Source: Aeromicrobium sp. Sec7.5 (GTDB lineage: Bacteria > Actinomycetota > Actinomycetes > Propionibacteriales > Nocardioidaceae). From it: a stretch of 64,000 nt of DNA. Positions 42,491-52,837 of this stretch are shown one piece after another (the first letter of the stretch is position 1; every line of letters begins with the position of its first letter). The stretch spans positions 1 to 64,000 of the forward strand of contig NZ_JBAJIJ010000002.1 of assembly GCF_036867135.1 (NCBI RefSeq), read 5' to 3'. The position numbers and the translations under genes are program-made. The notes under the pieces are model-generated. The model saw nothing but the letters and a program-made list of their open reading frames with translations. It was not told where the DNA came from and did no database searches.

Positions 42491-44020
42491 TCAGGGCGAC
42501 GGCGGGGGCGGCGGTGGAGGTGGCGGGACCGGCCTGACCGCTGCCGCACGGGGCATGGCGGGGGGCACAGCGGGCTCCGGCTGCGGGACCGGCGGCATCT
42601 CGGCCCGGTGCGCGATGGCGCGGTAGGACTGCGCCAGGACCCGTGCGGCCTCGGCCTCTCCCGGCGCGGAGGCCAAGGTGGCGCGGGACTGCGCCTCGCC
42701 CGATCGGCGACGGGCCTCGGAGGCGACCTCCGCCGCCGGCGTGTCACGGCCCAGCCCGAGCTGCTCGGCCGGGTGCGAGGTGCGACTGAGCCGCTCCAAC
42801 TCCGGGATGAGGTCGGTCGCGACCCGCGTGGACCGGAGCATGCCGATCGCCTGGATCTCCCGCACGATCTGCAGCTCCGGCGCCACCAGTGCCTGCTCGA
42901 CCAGGTCGAGCACCACCTGGTCGGCGCCGCTGTGCCGGGCCGCACGCTCGACGGCGTCGAGGGCCCGCAGCGCCTTGAGTCCGCCGGCCCGCGCCTGGAC
43001 GTGGTCGCGCAGCAGCCGCTGCAGGCCGGCCAGGCCCGAGACGTCGCCGAGCCAGCCGGCGAAGGCGTCGGACCCGTCGCCCGCCTGGAGCCGGCCTGCC
43101 TCCAGGCCGAAGGGCCCGAGCTTCTCCTGCAGGTCGCGGACCCGGTCGCGCGCCAGCACCGCGTCGAGGCCGACGCCCGTGCGCAGTCGGACCGGGGAGA
43201 CCTCGGCGAGGGAGCCGAGGTCCACGACGTCGCGCTCGCGGAGGCGCCCGGTGCGCGAGGTCTCCGCCAGGAGCCCGGAGACCGGGACGACGTCACCCAC
43301 CTCGCCCACGCGCGACGCCGCCAGGTGGCGTGCCTGGTCACGGGCCGGACGCATCGGGTCGTCAGCGGCCGCGTCGGCCAGGAGGTCGGCCTGCGAGAGC
43401 ACGCCGATCGCGTTGACCGCCGATCCGTTCATCTCGCCCGAGGCGGCGCGGAACTGCTTGAGGAACTCGGCCTCGTCCTCGCGCTGCTCCTGGCGGAACA
43501 GGAACAGGACCGCGTCGGCGTCGCCGCTGGCGTGCTGCGAGGTCAGGGAGTCGCCGAGGATCGCCGACCGGGTCGCGCTCTCGTTCTCGGGGGTGAGCGA
43601 GGAGAGCCCCGGGGTGTCGATCAGGGTCAGTCCGCGCAGCTGCGCGGACTGCAGGCTGACGACGAGCCGCCGCACCTCCTCGGCCGGCACCGGCAGGTCC
43701 TCGGGGAGCCGGCCGTCGACGAGCGAGATCGCGATCTCGCGTCCGTCGTGGCAGTGGACCACCGCGGCCCCGTCGGGCGAGCCGAACTCGAACCACGTGA
43801 CCACTCGCGTGCACTCCCCCGCCCGGGTCGGCGCGATCCGCCGGCCGATGAGGGCGTTGACCAGGGTGGACTTGCCGGCCTTGACCCGGCCCACGACGGC
43901 GAGCCGCAAGGGGTCGAGCAACGCGGCTCGGCGACGCGCCGCGACCTCACGGACGGGTGGGCTCGCGACGGCCTCGATCTGCAGCAGCAGGGTGTCGACC
44001 CGCTGCACGACGGTGGTCAC
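42491..44020 (-). CDS. Dynamin-like GTPase, IniC-type, with polyproline tail
   Basis: 509 aa. P-loop GRVKAGKSTLVNALIG (44-59) with switch TRAGECTRVVTW, DTPG in LIDTPGLSSL, G4 likely LSQADLL. This is the bacterial dynamin family of IniA/IniC proteins; no transmembrane helix, helical C-terminal half. Ends in a low-complexity tail with a run of nine prolines, unusual for the family. GTG start 44020. Last of five co-directional genes led by the Hsp70-type gene, two bases after the acidic protein. Confidence 0.8.
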   Translation of the reverse strand: MTTVVQRVDTLLLQIEAVASPPVREVAARRRAALLDPLRLAVVGRVKAGKSTLVNALIGRRIAPTRAGECTRVVTWFEFGSPDGAAVVHCHDGREIAISLVDGRLPEDLPVPAEEVRRLVVSLQSAQLRGLTLIDTPGLSSLTPENESATRSAILGDSLTSQHASGDADAVLFLFRQEQREDEAEFLKQFRAASGEMNGSAVNAIGVLSQADLLADAAADDPMRPARDQARHLAASRVGEVGDVVPVSGLLAETSRTGRLRERDVVDLGSLAEVSPVRLRTGVGLDAVLARDRVRDLQEKLGPFGLEAGRLQAGDGSDAFAGWLGDVSGLAGLQRLLRDHVQARAGGLKALRALDAVERAARHSGADQVVLDLVEQALVAPELQIVREIQAIGMLRSTRVATDLIPELERLSRTSHPAEQLGLGRDTPAAEVASEARRRSGEAQSRATLASAPGEAEAARVLAQSYRAIAHRAEMPPVPQPEPAVPPAMPRAAAVRPVPPPPPPPPPSP

Positions 44021-44023
44021 CCG

Positions 44024-44335
44024 TCACCCGACCCCGTCGTCGTGGTGCAGGTGAGCCGGTGCGTCGTCGACGTCGTCGGACGGGGACCACGAGTCGCCGG
44101 AGTCCCAGACGTCCGGGTCGGAGTCGCCCGGCGTGAGCGACGCGTCATCGTCCGAAGCGTCATCGTCGTCGTCCGCCCCGTCGTCGCTGTCGAGCTCGTC
44201 CGCCGCGGCGGCGACCGGCTCGTCCTCGGGCACCAGGGACTCGTCGGACGACTCGGCGTCCGGGTCGAGGGCGTGGGCGAGGGCCCGGAGCCACGTGGAC
44301 TCCGGGACCTCGACGATCGGCAGGTGGTCGGACAT
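44024..44335 (-). CDS. Small acidic protein
   Basis: 103 aa: VEVPESTWLRALAHALDPDA at the start, then almost pure Asp/Ser/Glu (SDDGADDDDDASDDDASL) and a short end with two His. Amphipathic N-terminal helix then disordered acidic tail, like an adaptor peptide. No family known. Lies between the C39-like and IniC-like genes, 5 bp after the former. ATG 44335 starts the conserved-looking part. Confidence 0.6.
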   Translation of the reverse strand: MSDHLPIVEVPESTWLRALAHALDPDAESSDESLVPEDEPVAAAADELDSDDGADDDDDASDDDASLTPGDSDPDVWDSGDSWSPSDDVDDAPAHLHHDDGVG

Positions 44336-44340
44336 CGCGA

Positions 44341-45585
44341 TCAGGCCCTGGCCGCCGCGACCTCGTCGCCCCGGAGGACGACGGGCAGCATGGCCCACTT
44401 GCCGTCGAGCATGGTGGAGACCGCTTCGGACTGCGGGAGGCCCGAGCCGACCGTGGAGGCCGCGGTGTCGGGTGCCGGCTCGTCGCAGACGACGGCCTGG
44501 TTGTTGCCGTCCTCCCAGGCGTCCTCGAAGTACTCGATCGGGATCTCCATGGCCTCGCCGTCGGGGGTGCCGGTGTCGTTGACGTAGACGACGCCCTTGT
44601 CCTCGTCGATGCCGGTGACCATCACGATGTGGTTGACCGCGTTGTTCTCCGGGCCGGGGTCGTAGCCGTACATCGGGCCCCAGTACTCGTCGGCGTCGAC
44701 CATGACGGCGACACCCACGTCGTCGGCGAGCATCTCCTTGAGGTCCTCGATCTCCAGGCCGTCCTCGAGCTCGGCGGGCACGCCATGGGCCTCGAGCATG
44801 TCGACGATGTCGGTCGCGTACATGCCGGTGGTGGTGCCGTCGGGCAGCACCTCCATCACGCCGTTGTCGACGGCCCAGGCCGCGAACTCCTCCTCGTTGG
44901 CGAAGGTCTCACCCGTGTACTCCGACACGATCTGCGCGATCGCCGACGGGCCACACGTGCCGTTGACGGCCTGCTCGAACCACAGCTCGGCGTCACCGAA
45001 GGGATCGCCAACGAGCTCGGTGCTGGTGGGGTCGCCCTGCGGGTGCTTGCCGTCGTCGTCGGCGTCCTCGTCGTCGTCCTCGGTGTCGAAGTCGACGTTC
45101 TTGGCGTCGTCGCCGGAGTCGCCGTCGGCGAACCAGCTGGTCGGACCGTCGGAGTCCTTCTCGTCCTCGTCCTCGTCCTTGTCCTCGTCGGAGTCCTTGT
45201 CGTCCTTGTCGGAGTCCTTGTCGTCCTCGTCGAAGCCCGTCTGCTCGAACTCGGACTCGCCGAGCTCGTCGCCGAAGGTGTCGACGAGGTCGGGAGCCAG
45301 CTGCGTGGCCTCCTCGAGGTCGACGACCGTGGGCTGCGCCGACGTGTCGCTCGGATCCTCGTAGACGCCGACCTGGCCGTTGCCGAGGTCGATGACCGCG
45401 AGGTCGACCTTGCCGTCGCCGTCGGAGTCGATATCCGCGGCGTCGACCTTGCCGTCGCCGTCGGTGTCGTACGTCGCGATCGACGAGTTGTCGTCGAAGT
45501 ACTCCACGACCGTGTCGGCGACGCCGTCGCCGTCGAGGTCGTCGAACTGCTGGTTGCCGATCAGGTCGTCGCTCGGGTCAGACAT
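44341..45585 (-). CDS. Acidic protein with Ca-binding loops and C39-like cysteine protease domain
   Basis: 414 aa, strongly acidic. Three DxDxDG-type loops: 16-24 DLDGDGVAD, 40-48 DTDGDGKVD, 53-61 DSDGDGKVD, typical Ca2+ binding. Then a Lys/Asp/Glu run (119-147). Residues about 195-365 look like a C39-type peptidase: Cys211 in NGTCGPSAIAQI, His319 in NHIVMVTG, Asn336/Asp337 in YVNDTGTPDG, the Cys-His-Asp/Asn order of the papain-like fold. No signal peptide, so location unclear. ATG 45585 has GAGGAG six bases upstream; an ATG at 45618 overlapping the previous stop is the alternative. Confidence 0.65.
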   Translation of the reverse strand: MSDPSDDLIGNQQFDDLDGDGVADTVVEYFDDNSSIATYDTDGDGKVDAADIDSDGDGKVDLAVIDLGNGQVGVYEDPSDTSAQPTVVDLEEATQLAPDLVDTFGDELGESEFEQTGFDEDDKDSDKDDKDSDEDKDEDEDEKDSDGPTSWFADGDSGDDAKNVDFDTEDDDEDADDDGKHPQGDPTSTELVGDPFGDAELWFEQAVNGTCGPSAIAQIVSEYTGETFANEEEFAAWAVDNGVMEVLPDGTTTGMYATDIVDMLEAHGVPAELEDGLEIEDLKEMLADDVGVAVMVDADEYWGPMYGYDPGPENNAVNHIVMVTGIDEDKGVVYVNDTGTPDGEAMEIPIEYFEDAWEDGNNQAVVCDEPAPDTAASTVGSGLPQSEAVSTMLDGKWAMLPVVLRGDEVAAARA

Positions 45586-45614
45586 CGTGGTCTCCTCGGT
45601 GCTGTGGTGGTCCG

Positions 45615-47525
45615 TCACACCTCAGAGGTGGTGGCCGACGGTTTTGTTCCCGGCTTCTCCCGGTCCGCTCGAGCAGCCTTCACAGGTCGCGGGCGGAGCG
45701 CCTCGTCCATGACAGCCTGCAGCTCCTCGCGCTGCGCGCGCAACGCCTCGAGGTGCCGAGTCTCGTTGGCGACCTCGCGACGCAGGCGCTCGGGGGTCTC
45801 CGCGGCGGAGCGACGAGCGGCCTCGAGCTCGGACTTGGCCGAGTCGAGCGCCGCCTTGAGCTCGTGCCGGAAGGCGATCGTGACGTCGCGCAGCATCACG
45901 GTGCGGGCCCGGTCCACGGCGAATCGCAGGTGGGTCTCGGCGCGGTTCACGGCCGTGGCCGCGGTCTGCGTGATGAGTCGCTCGAGGTTGTGGGCCCGAC
46001 GGGTCCGGTAGTTCACGATGTACCAGGCCGCACCGCCCACGATCGAGAAGACCGGAGCGATGATCGCGGGAGCGATCAGGCCGGCCACCAGACCACCCAT
46101 GCTCGACCCGATCATCGCGGTGCTCGCCAGGGTCGCGTCGAAGCTGCCGCTGTACTCCGCCTCGGCGACCTCCGCCATCGCGAGGTCGTCGACGTCGGGG
46201 TTGAGGCGGACCGCCGTGGCGAGGTCCCGGCCGATCGACCGGAACAGGTGGTCGGCCTGCACGTGGAAGCCGTCGGTGAACTCCCCGATGGCCGACGTCA
46301 CGATGGTGCGCAGCTGCGCCGTGAGCGCGACCGCGACCTCCTCGATGACCTTGTCGGGGTTCTCCTTGCGGCGCTCGTGCGCCACGGCGGCCCACTGCTG
46401 CCGGACCGCGGCCAGCTGCTGCGACGCCCGGTGCAGGACGTCGGCGCGCAGCACGCTGGAGTCGGAGTTCAGGTCGAGCGACCATCGGTCGCCCTGCTCC
46501 TGCAGACCACGCAGGCTCTGCACGAGGGCGTCGAGCTCGGGCACCTGCTGCCCGGCCGACTGGAGGGCCTCGATGGTGCGGCGCCGCTTGGACTCGTGGC
46601 GCTCGATCCCCGACAGGCCCGATCGCAGCGCGTTGGCCACGGCGATCGAGGCGGGCGCGACGATGCGCTCGCGGACGGCCGAGGCCAGGACGTCGAGTCC
46701 GGCGTACTCACGCAGGTCACTCGACTCGGCCGGGTCGAGGCCGATGATGTCCAGCGCCACGGTCGACGAGACGGGGCAGATCGGGGCGTCGGCGAACCGG
46801 GGGGCGTGCCGGCGCAGGAGCTCGCGGTTCTCCGCCAGGACCTCTTCCCAGCCCGACGGGTACTGGTCGATCTTGGTGAGGGCGAAGACGACCTGCTCGA
46901 CCTTCGAGGAGACCTCGGTGAGGAACTCGAGCTCCGGGCGGGTGAGCACCTGGCCCGCGTCGGTGACCATGACGAGGACGCTGCCCTGCCCCGCGGCGAG
47001 GGCCGCGAGCTCGGCGTGCCCCTGGGTCAGGCCGGCGATGCCGGGGGTGTCGACCAGCGCCACGCCCGGCAGCACGTCGGAGTCGTGCGCGATCGTGATG
47101 CCGACGAACGCGGAGTCATCGTCGCTCCCGGTGCTGCCGGTGACGGCCACCTCCCGAGCGGCGGCGAGGCTGACCTGCCGACTCGTGCCGTCGGCCAGCT
47201 GCACGCGGGCCTGGCCGTCCACGAGGTCGTCGGTGGGTGGGGCCACCCGGACGAATCCGGCCGTGACCACGCCCAGGCCTGCGGGCACCAGGTCGGCCTG
47301 GCCCAGGATCGCGTTGACCAGCGTGCTCTTGCCGCGCTTCACCTCGCCCACGACGACGGCGGACGGCACCGACGGGGCCGACGACGCCAGGGCCGACGAC
47401 ATGGCCTCGGCCCACGGCTCGAACTCGGTGCCCTTCAGGGCCATGACGGTCGAGCGAACGGCGCGACCCTGGGCCGCCGTCAGCTTCGGACGGTCGGGCG
47501 CCAGCGCGGTACGGGCCGGGCTCAC
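45615..47525 (-). CDS. Dynamin-like GTPase with membrane segment, IniA-type
   Basis: 636 aa. P-loop GEVKRGKST (60-68) with LVNAIL, G3 DTPG at 159-162, G4 TKID at 217-220, helical stalk to 465, a hydrophobic paddle at 471-504 (MIGSSMGGLVAGLIAPAIIA and following) and a coiled-coil C-terminus. Matches bacterial dynamins such as IniA that remodel membranes. GTG start, 16 bp after the Hsp70-type stop; its stop lies at the start of the C39-like protein gene. Confidence 0.82.
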   Translation of the reverse strand: MSPARTALAPDRPKLTAAQGRAVRSTVMALKGTEFEPWAEAMSSALASSAPSVPSAVVVGEVKRGKSTLVNAILGQADLVPAGLGVVTAGFVRVAPPTDDLVDGQARVQLADGTSRQVSLAAAREVAVTGSTGSDDDSAFVGITIAHDSDVLPGVALVDTPGIAGLTQGHAELAALAAGQGSVLVMVTDAGQVLTRPELEFLTEVSSKVEQVVFALTKIDQYPSGWEEVLAENRELLRRHAPRFADAPICPVSSTVALDIIGLDPAESSDLREYAGLDVLASAVRERIVAPASIAVANALRSGLSGIERHESKRRRTIEALQSAGQQVPELDALVQSLRGLQEQGDRWSLDLNSDSSVLRADVLHRASQQLAAVRQQWAAVAHERRKENPDKVIEEVAVALTAQLRTIVTSAIGEFTDGFHVQADHLFRSIGRDLATAVRLNPDVDDLAMAEVAEAEYSGSFDATLASTAMIGSSMGGLVAGLIAPAIIAPVFSIVGGAAWYIVNYRTRRAHNLERLITQTAATAVNRAETHLRFAVDRARTVMLRDVTIAFRHELKAALDSAKSELEAARRSAAETPERLRREVANETRHLEALRAQREELQAVMDEALRPRPVKAARADREKPGTKPSATTSEV

Positions 47526-47541
47526 CGGATCGGGCGATCCG

Positions 47542-49458
47542 TCACGCGCTCGCCCACCACTCGTACATCTCCGGAAGCTGGTTGCCGTCGATCTCGGCCG
47601 AGATCTCGATCAGGGTGTCCGTGTCGGTCCACGCGACGTAGCTCGTGTCCGAATCGTTGCCGTAGCGGAGCAGGACGCGACCCGCGTCATCGGTCTCGCC
47701 GTCGTAGCTCCACGTGCCCCACCCGGGCGCGCCGTCGAGCTTCTGCGGACCCGCCAGGCCCTCGGAGTCGATGTCCGACTGGAAGGACTCGTCCATCGAG
47801 GTCGCGTCGCCGTAGCCGTAGATGTTGAGGAAGTCAGGTCTGAAGCCGTTGCCGTCCTTGATCGCGAAGCACGTGATGGCAATCGGGGCGTCGAGCGGAT
47901 CGATGCTCTCGCAGTCGGCCGGGTCGAGAGGCACGTTCGCGGCCAACGCCTCGTTCAGCAGGGTGCACTCCTCGTCCGTGAGACCGGGGCTGTCGGCGCA
48001 CTCCGCGTCCCCGCTCGGGGCGTCGGTGGGCGTCTCGCGGGTGGGGTCGCTCGACGTCTGCGGATTGGGGTCGTCGCCACCCAGGATCGTGACGGCCGCG
48101 GCGATGCCGCCGCCGACGAGGACGAGGGCTGCGGCCGCGACACCGATCAGCACGGTCCGACGCTTGCGCGCATCCGCCGGGCGACCTCCACCGGGACCGC
48201 CGGGTCCAGCCAGCGGCGCCGGCGGGTGGTACGGGACCGCGGGGATGCCGCCCGTCGTCTCCATGGGGCTCGGGGCAGGCGTCGGAGCCGCGACGGGCGC
48301 CGGCGCGGGCGCGGGGGGCGTCGCGTGCCGCGCGGCGGGTGTCGCCATCGGGGCGATCGCGGGCTCGCGCAGCTGGCGACCGAGCGGCGACAGCGCCCCG
48401 AGGCACGTGATGAGCTTCGGGTCGTCGAGCGTGGCCGCCGGCTGGCCGACGACCCGGGCGAGCGAGGTCTGCAGCGGCCGCACGAGGGAGGCGCCACCGG
48501 TCAGGTAGACCGTGGCGAGCTCGGTGGGTCGCAGGCTGGCCCGCGTGCAGGCCTCGACCGTCAGGGCGGTGATCTGCTCGACGTCGTCGGCGATCGCCTC
48601 GGCGAACTCGTCGGCCGTGACCGTGACGGTGGCGGTGCCGCCGCTCGTGACGACCGGGACCGTGGTGGACTCGCTCTCGGAGAGCGCGTGCTTGGCCTGC
48701 GCGACCTGCTCGCGGAGGGCACGTCGCGCGCCGAGGCCCGCGGTGCTCTCGAGCGCCGCGAGGACCTCGGTGTGCCCGCCGGCACGCACCGCGTCGAGGA
48801 CGATGTTCTCGAGTCGCAGGTCGAACAGTCCGCCACCGAGGTCCGGGCGACCGGCGGTGGAGACGACCTCGAACGGTCGCAGCGCATCGCCCGTGACGCG
48901 CAGGACCGCGATGTCGGCCGTGCCACCGCCGATGTCGACGACGCAGAGGTGGCTGCCACCGGGCGGCAGGGGTGCGTGCTGCGCGTAGCGCGAGACCGCG
49001 GCGACCGGCTCGGGCAAGAGGCCCACCGCCGATCGTGGGAAGCCCGCGCGCTCGGCGGCCTCGACCAGCACGTCGCGCCGGGCCCGCTGGTAGCCGGCCG
49101 GGTAGGTGAGGGTCAGCTCGGACGGGCGTCCACCGCCCGCCACGCGGGCCGCACGCTGCGTGACGGTGCGCAGGACCGCGGCGACGAGGTCGACGACCTC
49201 GCGGTCGGTGCCGCCCAGCTGCACGACGCGCTGGCCGACCAGCCGCTTGGGATTGCGCTCGAACGCGCTCGGGTCGAGCAGCATGCGGCGGGTGGCCTCG
49301 ACGCCGACCGTGAGGCCGCCCGCATCGACGAAGACCGCGGACGGCATGACGTCGCCGCCGTCGGTCAGGCGCACCGTCTGGGGCTCGCGACCGTCGATCT
49401 GGATCGCCGCGGTCGAGTTCGAGGTGCCGAAGTCGATGGCGAGTCGCCACGTGCTCAT
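47542..49458 (-). CDS. Hsp70-type ATPase fused to membrane helix and exported domain
   Basis: 638 aa. Actin-like ATPase domain: phosphate-1 DFGTSNS (9-15), phosphate-2 DIGGGTAD (175-182), adenosine motif YLTGGASLVRPL (about 318). After 365 the substrate-binding domain of DnaK is absent; instead a Pro/Ala linker (370-430), one helix TVLIGVAAAALVLVGGGIAA (435-454, in a longer stretch), and a 178-aa outside domain with Cys487, 498, 516, 530. Such an arrangement places an ATPase inside and a sensor or binding domain outside. ATG 49458 follows GAGGGGG. First of the five-gene cluster. Confidence 0.8.
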   Translation of the reverse strand: MSTWRLAIDFGTSNSTAAIQIDGREPQTVRLTDGGDVMPSAVFVDAGGLTVGVEATRRMLLDPSAFERNPKRLVGQRVVQLGGTDREVVDLVAAVLRTVTQRAARVAGGGRPSELTLTYPAGYQRARRDVLVEAAERAGFPRSAVGLLPEPVAAVSRYAQHAPLPPGGSHLCVVDIGGGTADIAVLRVTGDALRPFEVVSTAGRPDLGGGLFDLRLENIVLDAVRAGGHTEVLAALESTAGLGARRALREQVAQAKHALSESESTTVPVVTSGGTATVTVTADEFAEAIADDVEQITALTVEACTRASLRPTELATVYLTGGASLVRPLQTSLARVVGQPAATLDDPKLITCLGALSPLGRQLREPAIAPMATPAARHATPPAPAPAPVAAPTPAPSPMETTGGIPAVPYHPPAPLAGPGGPGGGRPADARKRRTVLIGVAAAALVLVGGGIAAAVTILGGDDPNPQTSSDPTRETPTDAPSGDAECADSPGLTDEECTLLNEALAANVPLDPADCESIDPLDAPIAITCFAIKDGNGFRPDFLNIYGYGDATSMDESFQSDIDSEGLAGPQKLDGAPGWGTWSYDGETDDAGRVLLRYGNDSDTSYVAWTDTDTLIEISAEIDGNQLPEMYEWWASA

Positions 49459-49632
49459 GTCAACGCCCCCTCAGGAGAAGCAACGATCGGCGCCGCCGCC
49501 ATGAGACGATTCCCACTTCTCGCTCGCTGGCGCTCGCTCACGGCCGGCTCACCCTTCGATCCGATCGACCCTCCGGTCGGTCTGCGCTGTCTGGGCAGCA
49601 CCCTATCCGTTGCGGGCACCTGCGTCTGATGA

Positions 49633-50808
<1,176 letters not shown>

Positions 50809-50809
50809 G

Positions 50810-51331
50810 TCAGTCGACGACCACGCCGCCGCGGTGGAGCTCGCGGTGCTCGGTGTAGATCACGGCATTGCGGTGCAGCGTGGCGACCTCGTCGTCGGTG
50901 AGCTCGCGCCGCACCTTGCCCGGCACGCCCGCCACGAGCGAGCGCGGGGGCACCTGCATGCCCTCGGTGACCAGGGCGCCCGCCGCCACGAGCGACTCCG
51001 CGCCGATGACGGCACCGTTCATGACGACCGCACCCATGCCGATCAGGCAGTGGTCCTCGATCGTCGCGCCGTGCACGACGGCGTTGTGGCCGACCGAGAC
51101 ACCTTCGCCGAGAGTGACGGGCTTGCCCTGGTCGACGTGGAACGCGCACCCGTCCTGGACGTTGGAGTCGCGGCCGATCGTGATGGGGGCGTTGTCGGCG
51201 CGGAGCACGGCCGAGTACCAGACGCTGGCGCCCTCCCCGAGCACGACAGAGCCGACGAGCGTGGCGTTGGGGGCCACGAACGTGGACTCGGGAACGGTCG
51301 GACGGCGGTCGTCACCCAGGTCGATCAGCAT
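50810..51331 (-). CDS. Gamma-type carbonic anhydrase-like protein
   Basis: 173 aa left-handed beta helix. Hexapeptide repeats (VAPNATLVGSVVLGEGASVW) and zinc histidines in CAFHVDQG and VGHNAVVHG, as in gamma-carbonic anhydrases/YrdA. Start ATG 51331 has TACGTT (51338-51343) six bases before it (leaderless). Converges with serC. Confidence 0.9.
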   Translation of the reverse strand: MLIDLGDDRRPTVPESTFVAPNATLVGSVVLGEGASVWYSAVLRADNAPITIGRDSNVQDGCAFHVDQGKPVTLGEGVSVGHNAVVHGATIEDHCLIGMGAVVMNGAVIGAESLVAAGALVTEGMQVPPRSLVAGVPGKVRRELTDDEVATLHRNAVIYTEHRELHRGGVVVD

Positions 51332-51347
51332 GGTTCCAACGTAGACG

Positions 51348-52787
51348 TCAGGTGAGCCAGCGGGTGATCGGGTCGATCGCGAAGTACACGACGAACAGCG
51401 CCGCCACGATCCACATCAGGGGGTGCAGCTGGGCCACCTTGCCCCGCACGACCTTCAGCAGCACGTAGGTGACGAACCCGGCGCCGATACCGACTGTGAT
51501 CGAGTACGTGAACGGCATCAGGGCGATCGTCAGGAACGCCGGCAGAGCGATCTCGACGTCGTCCCAGTCGATGCCGCTGACCTGGGTCATCATCAGGAAG
51601 CCCACGAGGACGAGCGCCGGAACGGCCGCCTCGCTCGGGATGTGCTGGACGAGCGGCGCGGCCAGCGTCGACAGGAGGAAGAGCGCACCCGTCACGATCG
51701 ATGCGAGGCCGGTGCGGGCGCCGTCCCCGACGCCGGAGGCCGACTCGATGTACGAGGTGTTGCTCGAGACGGCCGCCGCGCCGCCTGCCGCAGCGGCGAC
51801 GGAGTCGACGATCAGGATGCGCTGCGCGTTGGGCGGGGTGCCTTCGTCGTCGTTGAGCCCGGCCTCCGCGCCCACGGCCGTCATGGTGCCCATCGTGTCG
51901 AAGAAGTCGGCGAGCAGGAGCGAGAACACCAGCAGGAACGCGGCCACGACCCCGACGCGGTCGAAGCCGCCGAGCAGGTTGAAGTTGCCCAGCAGGCTGA
52001 AGTCCGGCACCTCGAAGATCGTGTCGGGCCAGGACGGGACGTTGAGGTTCCACCCCTTCGACGTGGGGTCGCCGCCACCGCCGGGGGTGTCGGTGACGGC
52101 CTGCACGATGCCGGCGAGCACCGTGCCGAACACGATGCCGATCAGGATCGCGCCGGGGACGCGACGCGCATGCAGGGCGAACATCACGAGCAGGGTGACG
52201 CAGAAGACCAGCACGGGCCAGCCCGACAGCGTGTTGCCGATGCCAAGGCCGATCGGGGGCGCTGGGATGCCCGTCGTGCGGACGAAGCCGGCGTCGACCA
52301 GACCGATCAGGGTGATGAACAGACCGATCCCGACCGCGATGGCGGTCTTGAGCTGGGTCGGCACGGCGTCGAACACGGCCTTGCGGAACCCGGTCAGCAC
52401 GAGCACCAGGATGATGAGGCCTTCCAGCACCACCAGACCCATGGCGTCGGCCCACGTCATCTGCGAGGCCACCGAGTAGGCGACGAACGCGTTGAGGCCG
52501 AGTCCGGCCGCGATCGCGAGCGGGAAGTTGGCGACGGCGCCCATCGCGATCGACAGCAGGCCCGCGATCAGGGCGGTGCACGCCGCGATCGTCGCGAAGC
52601 CCGAGCCGGGCTCGGACCCGCCACCGAGGTAGTTGCCGTCGACGTCGGCGACGCCCGCGAGAACGATGGGGTTCAGCACGATGATGTACGCCATCGTCAG
52701 GAAGGTGACGACCCCACCGCGCACCTCCCGGGCCACGCTCGAACCCCGCTGGGAGATCTTGAAGTAGTCGTCAACCGCCGTGGCCAT
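51348..52787 (-). CDS. NCS2-family purine/xanthine permease, AzgA-type
   Basis: 479 aa, about 12 helices. AzgA subfamily signatures GLNAFVAYSV, LFITLIGLVDAGFV, DFFDTMGTMTAVGAEAGL and SSNTSYIESASGVGDGARTG. Likely adenine/guanine/hypoxanthine proton symporter. Start ATG 52787 preceded by GAGGAGC. Sixteen bp upstream of the gamma-CA gene start, same strand. Confidence 0.92.
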   Translation of the reverse strand: MATAVDDYFKISQRGSSVAREVRGGVVTFLTMAYIIVLNPIVLAGVADVDGNYLGGGSEPGSGFATIAACTALIAGLLSIAMGAVANFPLAIAAGLGLNAFVAYSVASQMTWADAMGLVVLEGLIILVLVLTGFRKAVFDAVPTQLKTAIAVGIGLFITLIGLVDAGFVRTTGIPAPPIGLGIGNTLSGWPVLVFCVTLLVMFALHARRVPGAILIGIVFGTVLAGIVQAVTDTPGGGGDPTSKGWNLNVPSWPDTIFEVPDFSLLGNFNLLGGFDRVGVVAAFLLVFSLLLADFFDTMGTMTAVGAEAGLNDDEGTPPNAQRILIVDSVAAAAGGAAAVSSNTSYIESASGVGDGARTGLASIVTGALFLLSTLAAPLVQHIPSEAAVPALVLVGFLMMTQVSGIDWDDVEIALPAFLTIALMPFTYSITVGIGAGFVTYVLLKVVRGKVAQLHPLMWIVAALFVVYFAIDPITRWLT

Positions 52788-52837
52788 GCTGCTCCTCAGG
52801 TAACGCAGGTGCGACGCCACCTCGGCGCCGCACAGCA

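Noticed and set aside
41848-43341. Long extension of the second ECF sigma factor
   Set aside because: The frame stays open by codon bias into the next gene; sigma homology starts at ATG 42387 and a ribosome binding sequence precedes it.
47542-49458. Housekeeping DnaK
   Set aside because: No substrate-binding domain, no grpE/dnaJ nearby, and a membrane anchor with an outside domain instead.
46018-49629. Plus-strand open frame of 1203 codons antisense to the dynamin and Hsp70-type genes
   Set aside because: Composition is Arg/Ser/Thr/Pro rich with no domains; in a 70% GC genome codon bias opens the antisense frame. The minus-strand genes have clear P-loop, DTPG and ATPase motifs.
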